Source: Thalassospiraceae bacterium
GTDB taxonomy: Bacteria > Pseudomonadota > Alphaproteobacteria > Rhodospirillales > Magnetovibrionaceae
DNA: 11,025 nucleotides
Assembly: GCA_030638205.1 (NCBI GenBank)
Contig: DAOWFB010000114.1
Location: forward strand, 1-11,025
Direction: 5' to 3'
Below the pieces are notes generated by a model that worked only from the letters and a program-made list of their open reading frames with translations, was not told where the DNA came from and made no database searches. Position 1 is the first letter of the stretch. The number at the start of each line of letters is the position of its first letter. Position numbers and translations under genes: made by a program. Below, piece by piece: positions 6,890 to 11,025 of this stretch.

Positions 6890-8140
6890 TCAGGCAACCT
6901 GCCTGATGAGGGCTGTGGACATTTCCTCGGCGGTGCTTAGTGCCTTGAGGCTGGCACTATATGCATTACGGGAAAGTATAAGATTAACAAATTCAGAGCC
7001 AATATCAGTGGTTGAAAATTCCAGCGCACCGCCCTGCACCGTTCCAGCACCTGCGGAGCCGGCATTTTGCAGATTTACAGAACCAGAAGCGGTTGTTTCT
7101 CTGTATGCGTTTCCGCTTAATGCCTCCAGCCCATTTTCATTGGTAAATGTCGCAACGGGTATTTTGCCAATTGCTCGACTTTGCCCATTGTTAAATGATG
7201 CTGATACGGTTCCGTCTGATGAAATATCAACGCTATTGTACGATCCATACGCCGCACCATTTGCCTCAATCGAATTTATGGTAAAATCGCCCGCAAATGA
7301 CGTTGTGCCAGTTAAGTCAGCATTTATAGAAATATCGCCTGACGGGCGCGTGCTAAACGACAAATATATTCCCGGAGGCGAGGTGGAATCTATTACCCCA
7401 TCGCTATCGGTGTCATAGCCGCCTATTGATCCATCAGATGAAAAGAACACATCAACCGAATAAGCCGGACCAGACACATTTCCTTCAGTTGGTGTGGATA
7501 TTGTCGCGCCTGAATTGTTATCGATTATATCTCCAACCGAAAGGGTAAAAACAGACGTGCTCTTTTTTTCAAAAGTAACAGGGACGCTAAGTTCCCCACC
7601 TAAGGTATCAAAAGCCTGAAGATTAATCGTCTGTGCATCGCCAACATTTGCACCCGCTGGCAAATTAACACTAATTTTTGCATCGGTAGTGGCGGTAGCC
7701 GCCCCCACAGTACCGTTAACATTTAATGCTTCAAGGTTTCCGGTTGAAGGATTATTTGCCTGAAGATAATACCCGGAAGAATTAACCAGGAATCCTTCGT
7801 TGTTTGGTTTAAATGACCCGTCACGGGTATAAAGAATTTCACTGCTTGACGGTGAAGATTTAATCGCAAAAAAACCGCTGCCGGAAACGGCCAAATCAGT
7901 TTTGCTGGTTGACGCACCAATAATCCCCTGAACATCAACCAGTTGATGGCTAACCGTCTGCACACCGCCGGCCGAATACGCATTAATTGATGTTTGCCCG
8001 GTTACAAGCGTGCTGGATTTTACCGACGCTGCTTTGTAGCCTGTGGTGGATACATTGGATATATTATCCGCAGCAACGCCTACACGCTGAGAATTATAAT
8101 TAAGTCCAGAAATTATTGAGCCAAGCATTCCTGCCAGCAT
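6890..8140 (-). CDS. flgE: Flagellar hook protein, FlgE type
   Basis: A 416-residue axial flagellar protein of the FlgE/F/G family, polymerising into the extracellular hook after export by the flagellar type III system. In order: the N-terminal rod/hook motif SQRVGVAADNISNVSTTGYK (17-36); TDLAVSGSGFFAIK (81-94); YTRDGSF..NNEGFLVNSSGYYL (104-126); a FlaE-like central region with NLPAGANVGDAQTI and AFDTLGGELSVPVTF (159-190), which favours FlgE over FlgF or FlgG; IGKIPVATFTNENGLEAL (324-341); and the C-terminal helix GSEFVNLILSRNAYSASLKA (381-400). There is no cysteine and no Sec signal, as expected. An unusual DTDSDGVID at 243-251 resembles a calcium-binding loop. The start is fixed by AAGGAG seven bases upstream. 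A 140-residue gene precedes it and a terminator follows. No flgD, fliK or other flagellar gene is in the window, so it may be a paralogue or a detached hook locus. Confidence 0.88.
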   Translation of the reverse strand: MLAGMLGSIISGLNYNSQRVGVAADNISNVSTTGYKAASVKSSTLVTGQTSINAYSAGGVQTVSHQLVDVQGIIGASTSKTDLAVSGSGFFAIKSSPSSSEILYTRDGSFKPNNEGFLVNSSGYYLQANNPSTGNLEALNVNGTVGAATATTDAKISVNLPAGANVGDAQTINLQAFDTLGGELSVPVTFEKKSTSVFTLSVGDIIDNNSGATISTPTEGNVSGPAYSVDVFFSSDGSIGGYDTDSDGVIDSTSPPGIYLSFSTRPSGDISINADLTGTTSFAGDFTINSIEANGAAYGSYNSVDISSDGTVSASFNNGQSRAIGKIPVATFTNENGLEALSGNAYRETTASGSVNLQNAGSAGAGTVQGGALEFSTTDIGSEFVNLILSRNAYSASLKALSTAEEMSTALIRQVA

Positions 8141-8158
8141 TTTTCTGCTCCTTACAAA

Positions 8159-8173
8159 TCATTGTACCAATGA
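8159..8173. repeat. Short inverted repeat next to the flgE ribosome-binding site
   Basis: TCATTG (8159-8164) and CAATGA (8168-8173) are separated by TAC, six bases upstream of the flgE Shine-Dalgarno (8148-8153). It is a weak hairpin or a small protein-binding dyad, with no further support. Confidence 0.3.
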
Positions 8174-8197
8174 TAATGCATGGGCCTAAAGGCAGGC

Positions 8198-8213
8198 TGT
8201 GACCAAAATCACA
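8198..8213. promoter_or_regulatory. CRP/FNR-family type palindrome upstream of flgE
   Basis: TGTGA-CCAAAA-TCACA is a perfect match to the classical CRP half-sites with the six-base spacer, inside a longer GCTGTGA/TCACAGC dyad (8196-8215). It is centred about 65 bases upstream of the flgE ATG, in the 89-base gap after the 140-residue gene. As RNA the same dyad would be a seven-pair hairpin, so a post-transcriptional role is the alternative. The motif is seen; the regulator is inferred. Confidence 0.45.
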
Positions 8214-8229
8214 GCTAAAGTTCAAGGTT

Positions 8230-8652
8230 TTACAACGAAAGAGAAAATGAGGTTCCTCTGGAGCTCATGGTACCGCTTATGACCATTGCGGTGTTTTCAT
8301 ACGCGGATATGGCCCTGCTTAATACATTGCGAAAAGAAGCCGTGCCGTACTGTGGCGTCTTGCTTTTTTCGCTATCAAGCTGCTCTTGCCCTATGAGATA
8401 GGCAAAGGATGAGCTGGGTGCTTCAAAATTGCTGGCAGTATTTTTTACTGGTTCGTCACCACGACGCTTGTGGAAACCTTGTTCTGTGAAATCCTGAAAG
8501 ACAAAGCTTTCTTCTGGGCCTACCCCGCCTTTGGCAAGTATTCCTTCAACCTGTGGGCTGGAAACAGACGCAATGTTGCGCCCACCAGATGGCATGTGGC
8601 CACTTGGTAGGTTGTTGTTTATTGAGGTGAAGGATCTGGCTGTAAGTGCCAT
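8230..8652 (-). CDS. Unrecognised 140-residue protein upstream of flgE
   Basis: I do not recognise a family. The protein starts MALTARSFTSINNN. It is rich in Ser, Gly and Asn and probably disordered over about 1-45. A charged middle contains FTEQGFHKRRGDEPVKN (55-71). The end is a likely amphipathic helix followed by a Ser-rich tail: ASFRNVLSRAISAYENTAMV (104-123), then ISGTMSSRGTSFSLSL. It has no signal peptide, no membrane helix and no cysteine. The start has AGGGA five bases before the ATG and AAGGA further up. It is followed after 89 bases by flgE in the same direction and lies behind a CtrA-type box and a sigma-54-like element. A flagellum-related role (export substrate, chaperone or assembly factor) is plausible by context only. 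It does not resemble FlgD, FliK, FliX, FlaF or FlbT as I know them. Confidence 0.7.
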   Translation of the reverse strand: MALTARSFTSINNNLPSGHMPSGGRNIASVSSPQVEGILAKGGVGPEESFVFQDFTEQGFHKRRGDEPVKNTASNFEAPSSSFAYLIGQEQLDSEKSKTPQYGTASFRNVLSRAISAYENTAMVISGTMSSRGTSFSLSL

Positions 8653-8672
8653 TTAAATCCCTAATTTCCTTT

Positions 8673-8707
8673 ATCTAAAGCATCTTAAGTATCTTAAATA
8701 TCTTAAG
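8673..8707. repeat. Four 9-bp tandem repeats (ATCTTAAGT type) before the 140-residue gene
   Basis: Successive units are ATCTAAAGC (8673-8681), ATCTTAAGT (8682-8690), ATCTTAAAT (8691-8699) and ATCTTAAG (8700-8707). They begin 20 bases upstream of the start codon of the 140-residue gene, probably within its 5' leader. The TTAA cores are spaced N5, so they are not CtrA sites, which need N6 or N7. They may be protein-binding iterons or simple slippage repeats. Confidence 0.6.
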
Positions 8708-8757
8708 CCCGAACGTTGCCCTGCCTAGCGTTGTCAAAAGTATCAATTACTGCAAAC

Positions 8758-8773
8758 GCAACTATTCAGCCCC
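8758..8773 (-). promoter_or_regulatory. Sigma-54-like (-24/-12) promoter element
   Basis: On the - strand GGGGCTGAATAGTTGC has the invariant GG-N10-GC spacing, GGC at -24 and TTGC at -12, but lacks the CAC part of the TGGCAC box. It lies 106 bases upstream of the start codon of the 140-residue gene. A small GCCCC/GGGGC hairpin (8769-8784) overlaps the -24 side. Sigma-54 drives hook-class flagellar genes in some alphaproteobacteria such as Caulobacter, which makes this position sensible, but the match is partial. Confidence 0.33.
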
Positions 8774-8794
8774 ACACAGGGGGCCGTTATTATG

Positions 8795-8810
8795 GTTAAT
8801 ATAACATTAA
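8795..8810 (-). promoter_or_regulatory. CtrA-type binding box
   Basis: On the - strand TTAATGTTATATTAAC matches the full CtrA consensus TTAA-N7-TTAAC. It lies 143 bases upstream of the 140-residue gene and reads in the direction of the flagellar unit. CtrA is the alphaproteobacterial response regulator that controls flagellar and cell-cycle genes. It is the only TTAA-N7-TTAA I found while scanning the non-coding stretches; the surrounding AT-richness means a chance match is possible. Confidence 0.5.
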
Positions 8811-8844
8811 ATAGCAGTAAAAGGTAACCACAATCAATTATAGA

Positions 8845-8877
8845 ATTGCTTAAAAACATAGTATTATTTTTAACAAT
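8845..8877. repeat. AT-rich inverted repeat
   Basis: ATTG-C-TTAAAAA (8845-8856) pairs with TTTTTAACAAT (8867-8877), with one bulged C and a 10-base loop. It lies about 95 bases beyond the hydrolase stop. It has little GC and no clean T-run after a stem, so a terminator role is doubtful; it could be a protein-binding dyad. Confidence 0.35.
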
Positions 8878-8971
8878 ATCAAATAGTTAGACTGTAGTTA
8901 TAAACAATCACTAGAGCGCAGAGGTCGTTGCCTATGTATTTCTAGGGTATTTAAAAGCGATTTTCAAAGAA

Positions 8972-9868
8972 TCACTCCCCACCCAAAGACACCTTTTGCA
9001 GAAATTCCAATACCACATCTCCGGCACCAAATTCATAAAGATTATTGTGCCCGGCACCGGGTATCCATTTGGCTTCTTTTGGCGGAAGTGCGGCTGAAAA
9101 AAGCTTTTTGCCTAGGTTTATGGGAATAACCTCATCTTTATCGCCGTGAACAATCAAAAGCGGTGCGCGTATGGCGCTAATACGCGAAGTTGATTCAAAC
9201 CTGTCCTTCATAAGAATGCCAACTGGTAAAAATGGATAATGCGCACGTCCGGCATCAACCGCAGAAGAAAATGGCGCCTCTAGCACCACTGCCTTGAAAT
9301 GCTTTCCATCAAATGCCGCATCCATGGCAAGGCTAACCACAATTCCCGACCCCAAGGATTCGCCATAAGCAACCACACGAGAGGTGGGCACTCCCTGACT
9401 GGCAAGAAAATCGACGGCTGCCTTACCGTCAAACATCAAATTAGGCTCATCCGGAGTCCCTGAATTTCCGCCATAGCCCCTGTATTCCGCCAGCAATACG
9501 CCATAGCCCTTGTCTATCAGCATTCTTGCCTTGCTGGCACGGCTACCAATGTTTCCGGCATTTCCGTGAAAATGCATAATAACCGGGAATGTTTCATTCC
9601 GGGGTGGGTAATACCAAGACGAAAGCTCTACCCCATCAAACGTTTTATAATTAACGACCTTCATTTCAGGTGCAACGCTAATGCTGGGGTCAGGCTTTGA
9701 TTGGTCTGGAAAATACATAAAATCTCGCTGCATCAAAAACATGGCAGCCACCAACACGCTATACAGAAGGCCGGCACCAAGGAATAGATTAAGTATTATA
9801 ATTCCTACGTTAATAGTATCGCCTTCTTTCTTTGTCGGGGTATCTGCCGGGGTGTTTAATGGCGTCAT
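8972..9868 (-). CDS. Membrane-anchored alpha/beta hydrolase, BEM46/ABHD13-like
   Basis: A 298-residue serine hydrolase. A short hydrophilic N-terminus (1-19, Thr/Pro/Lys-rich) is followed by one membrane segment (about 21-46) and then the catalytic domain. Motifs: FHGNAGN (100-106, oxyanion region), LLAEYRGYGGNSG (125-137), the nucleophile elbow GESLGSG with S171 (169-175), HGDKDEVIP with the probable acid D245, and GAGHNN with H274. This FHGNAGN plus YRGYGxSxG plus GESLGxG pattern is typical of the BEM46/ABHD13/YfhR family, whose natural substrates are mostly unknown (esterase or thioesterase activity in some members). No good Shine-Dalgarno precedes the ATG; a stable hairpin sits 16 bases upstream instead. 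The gene is divergent from ubiX. Fold and catalytic triad are sure; substrate unknown. Confidence 0.87.
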   Translation of the reverse strand: MTPLNTPADTPTKKEGDTINVGIIILNLFLGAGLLYSVLVAAMFLMQRDFMYFPDQSKPDPSISVAPEMKVVNYKTFDGVELSSWYYPPRNETFPVIMHFHGNAGNIGSRASKARMLIDKGYGVLLAEYRGYGGNSGTPDEPNLMFDGKAAVDFLASQGVPTSRVVAYGESLGSGIVVSLAMDAAFDGKHFKAVVLEAPFSSAVDAGRAHYPFLPVGILMKDRFESTSRISAIRAPLLIVHGDKDEVIPINLGKKLFSAALPPKEAKWIPGAGHNNLYEFGAGDVVLEFLQKVSLGGE

Positions 9869-9884
9869 AATTTTTATATTTTTA

Positions 9885-9905
9885 CCCCATTTTTAATGGG
9901 GCCCC
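9885..9905. promoter_or_regulatory. Hairpin / palindrome in the hydrolase 5' region
   Basis: CCCCATT (9885-9891), loop TTT and AATGGGG (9895-9901) form a perfect seven-pair hairpin. It is followed by CCCC (9902-9905), so the same GGGG can instead form the palindrome GGGGCCCC (9898-9905). On the - strand this lies 16 bases before the hydrolase ATG, where a ribosome-binding site would be expected. No T-run follows on either strand, so it is not a terminator. An operator for the divergent pair or a translational control element is possible. Confidence 0.4.
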
Positions 9906-9970
9906 TAAAATGTTGATGTTCATTATTTGAAATGCGCCATCTATATAGCACAACAATTCATGATTTGCCT

Positions 9971-10001
9971 GCGTTAAAACGCATGGTGGCCAGAGCGTTT
10001 T
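9971..10001. promoter_or_regulatory. AAAACGC/GCGTTTT dyad upstream of ubiX
   Basis: GCGTTAAAACGC (9971-9982) is itself a near-palindrome. Its right arm AAAACGC (9976-9982) forms an inverted repeat with GCGTTTT (9995-10001) across 12 bases. The array of three GCGTT-type half-sites covers the zone where the -35 of the ubiX promoter would lie, so it looks like an operator. The cognate regulator is unknown. Confidence 0.35.
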
Positions 10002-10006
10002 CCCTG

Positions 10007-10012
10007 TATTAT
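10007..10012 (+). promoter_or_regulatory. Possible -10 box of ubiX, implying a leaderless mRNA
   Basis: TATTAT differs from TATAAT at one position and ends seven bases before the ubiX ATG, so transcription would begin at or next to the A of the start codon. No Shine-Dalgarno exists between them (TCAAACCC). No convincing -35 is seen (TGGTGG at 17-bp spacing), so the call is tentative. Confidence 0.33.
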
Positions 10013-10019
10013 CAAACCC

Positions 10020-10619
10020 ATGAACGATAAAACAAACGCCTCCACTGATGCCACGCCTGCACCACCTGTAATTGTCGCCATATCCGGTGCCAGTGGTGCG
10101 GTCTATGGCATGGAAATATTACGCGCATTAAAAGAAATGAATGTTCCTTCTCATGCCATAATAACAGAAGCTGGAAAGCTAACCCTGAAGCATGAAATGG
10201 ATTTGAGCCAAGATTCCGTGCGCGAGCTTGCGGTTGAGGTTCACAACATAAAAGACGTTGGTGCAAAACCGGCGAGTGGGTCATTTAGGGCGCAAGGAAT
10301 GATTGTCGCCCCTTGCTCCATAAAAACACTTTCCGGAATTGCCGGGTCTTACGCCCATAACCTTCTTCTTCGTTCGGCTGACGTAATGCTAAAGGAAAGA
10401 CTGCCGCTAGTATTGATGGTGCGCGAAACCCCATTGCACAAGGGCCACCTTGAACTTATGACCAAAGCTGCCGAAATGGGATGCGTTATATTACCTCCGG
10501 TTCCAGCATTTTATACTAACCCAAATTCCATCGAAGATATTGTTCGCCATACAGTCGGCAGGGCCTTGGATCAAATTGGTCTCGACAGCGGCTTGGTTAA
10601 ACGCTGGCAGGGTTGTTAA
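10020..10619 (+). CDS. ubiX: Flavin prenyltransferase UbiX
   Basis: A 199-residue cytosolic enzyme that joins dimethylallyl phosphate to reduced FMN, making prenylated FMN, the cofactor of the UbiD decarboxylase in ubiquinone biosynthesis. Family motifs are all present: VAISGASGAVYG (19-30, FMN phosphate binding), ASGSF (85-89), GMIVAPCSIKTLSGIA (93-108), MLKERLPLVLMVRETPLH (123-140, with R135 and E136), and PPVPAFY (159-165). Length is normal, with a slightly long polar N-terminus (about 15 residues). The ATG at 10020 is the only start before the first beta strand; no Shine-Dalgarno precedes it, but a -10-like box does. No ubiD is visible in the window. It is divergent from the hydrolase gene. 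The alternative, a Pad1-type decarboxylase accessory protein, is the same family and chemistry. Confidence 0.95.
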   Translation: MNDKTNASTDATPAPPVIVAISGASGAVYGMEILRALKEMNVPSHAIITEAGKLTLKHEMDLSQDSVRELAVEVHNIKDVGAKPASGSFRAQGMIVAPCSIKTLSGIAGSYAHNLLLRSADVMLKERLPLVLMVRETPLHKGHLELMTKAAEMGCVILPPVPAFYTNPNSIEDIVRHTVGRALDQIGLDSGLVKRWQGC

Positions 10620-10728
10620 TTTCAATATTAATAAAATATTATTATTTGCAGACACTACGCATAAAATAATAGCCCTATATTATACTTATATTTCAAATAC
10701 TTGTAACGTATTTCCAGCATTCGCCAGA

Positions 10729-10744
10729 TGTGATTACCGACACA
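10729..10744. promoter_or_regulatory. Second, imperfect TGTGA-N6-ACACA site
   Basis: TGTGA-TTACCG-ACACA matches nine of ten half-site bases of TGTGA-N6-TCACA. It lies about 107 bases upstream of the gene beginning at 10851, within the 231-base gap after ubiX, which otherwise shows only a small AAATAC/GTATTT inverted repeat (10695-10713) and AT-rich sequence. No coding frame in this gap is convincing. Confidence 0.25.
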
Positions 10745-10850
10745 TCCAAGCCCCCCATTCAAAGATATTATTATTCTACAAGATGATTCGCGCGCCAATA
10801 GTTTCTGGTGACGAGAAGCTAAACAAAAAACAAAAAAGAGAGTGCTGAGC

Positions 10851-11025
10851 ATGTTGGGTACACAAGCAAATTCAGAAGAAAAATTCCTTATCAGTAATGA
10901 GGATAAGAAAAATGCTGACACGTCGGCTCTTATGGCGCTTTGCCTGTTTTCAATAATTATGCTTGCTACCTATCTTATGGTTCTTAATAGCACCACTGTA
11001 ACAAACGAAGTTACGACATTTTTTA
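10851..11025 (+). CDS. Unrecognised single-pass membrane protein, N-terminal part (3' end outside window)
   Basis: The first 58 residues of a gene that runs off the right edge. The N-terminus is hydrophilic and acidic/basic (SEEKFLISNEDKKNADTS, about 8-25), followed by one hydrophobic segment (about 26-46, ALMALCLFSIIMLATYLMVL) and then a polar stretch (NSTTVTNEVTT) probably facing the periplasm. This suggests a signal-anchored inner-membrane protein. AGAGAG (10837-10842) lies eight bases before the ATG as a purine-rich ribosome-binding site. It starts 231 bases after ubiX in the same direction, probably from its own promoter. No family recognised. Confidence 0.6.
   Translation, partial: MLGTQANSEEKFLISNEDKKNADTSALMALCLFSIIMLATYLMVLNSTTVTNEVTTFF

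Larger units (their letters stand above)
8653..8971. other. 319-bp gene-free regulatory region between the hydrolase gene and the flagellar unit
   Basis: No credible coding frame or RNA gene is seen. From right to left along the - strand it holds the 3' end of the hydrolase transcript (no clear terminator; AAAAGCGATTTT at 8953-8964 is only a weak dyad), an AT-rich dyad, a CtrA-type box, a sigma-54-like element and four 9-bp repeats. The region is more AT-rich than the flanking genes. Confidence 0.6.

Noticed and set aside
6906..7418. 170-codon + strand frame inside flgE
   Set aside because: It is the mirror of a Ser/Ala/Gly-rich gene; FlgE motifs on the - strand are unambiguous across the same bases and the + frame shows no family motif.
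8150..8172. Sigma-54 promoter directly before flgE (TTGGTAC...TTTGT on the - strand)
   Set aside because: The -12 GC dinucleotide is missing at correct spacing and the element would start transcription at or beyond the ribosome-binding site.
8685..8706. TTAA repeats at 8685-8706 as CtrA sites
   Set aside because: The TTAA cores are separated by five bases, not the six or seven that CtrA boxes need.
8769..8784. GCCCC/GGGGC hairpin as terminator of the hydrolase gene
   Set aside because: Only five pairs, no T-run on the - strand, and nearly 190 bases past the stop codon.
10540..10848. 102-codon + strand frame starting inside ubiX and running through the gap
   Set aside because: Its first part is an out-of-frame reading of ubiX and the remainder is low-complexity AT-rich intergenic sequence with no ribosome-binding site.

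Overview
The window looks like chromosomal DNA from a motile, probably aquatic, alphaproteobacterium of moderate GC content. The reasons are a C4-dicarboxylate-type TRAP operon, an Mrp-like multi-D-subunit antiporter module, a ubiX gene, and a hook-protein gene whose upstream region carries a CtrA-type TTAA-N7-TTAAC box. No species can be named from this sequence. No insertion sequence, prophage, tRNA, rRNA or CRISPR array was seen.

Positions 1-2680 (+) hold the distal end of an Mrp/Mnh-type cation/proton antiporter cluster. It contains the C-terminal part of one MrpD-like subunit (the gene starts before the window), a 93-residue two-helix membrane protein, and a second complete MrpD-like subunit. 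The three are tightly packed and look translationally coupled. Positions 2777-6161 (+) hold a complete TRAP transporter: DctP (periplasmic binding protein), DctQ (small permease) and DctM (large permease with an insertion of about 90 residues). A strong hairpin separates dctP from dctQM. TRAP uptake is generally Na+-driven and Mrp-type complexes export Na+, so the two systems could form a local sodium circuit; this is inference from adjacency.

Positions 6185-8652 (-) carry a Panacea/SocA-like (DUF4065) protein with its own extended -10 promoter and no visible toxin partner. Next come an intrinsic terminator, a FlgE-type hook protein with an unusual DxDxDGxxD loop, and an unrecognised 140-residue protein upstream of it. 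The 140-residue gene and flgE form a small flagellar unit isolated from other flagellar genes. The 319-bp gap at 8653-8971 holds four 9-bp repeats, a sigma-54-like element, a CtrA-type box and an AT-rich dyad. A TGTGA-N6-TCACA palindrome lies between the 140-residue gene and flgE.

Positions 8972-9868 (-) encode a membrane-anchored alpha/beta hydrolase of the BEM46/ABHD13 type, divergent from ubiX (10020-10619, +), the flavin prenyltransferase of ubiquinone biosynthesis. At the right edge (10851-11025, +) an unrecognised gene with one membrane segment starts and runs out of the window.

Most genes are ordinary. The points most worth a second look are the orphan Panacea protein, the isolated CtrA/sigma-54-like flagellar unit with its unknown 140-residue partner and the DxDxDG hook protein, the 93-residue antiporter-associated protein, and the DctM insertion. 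I saw no clearly new multi-gene system.
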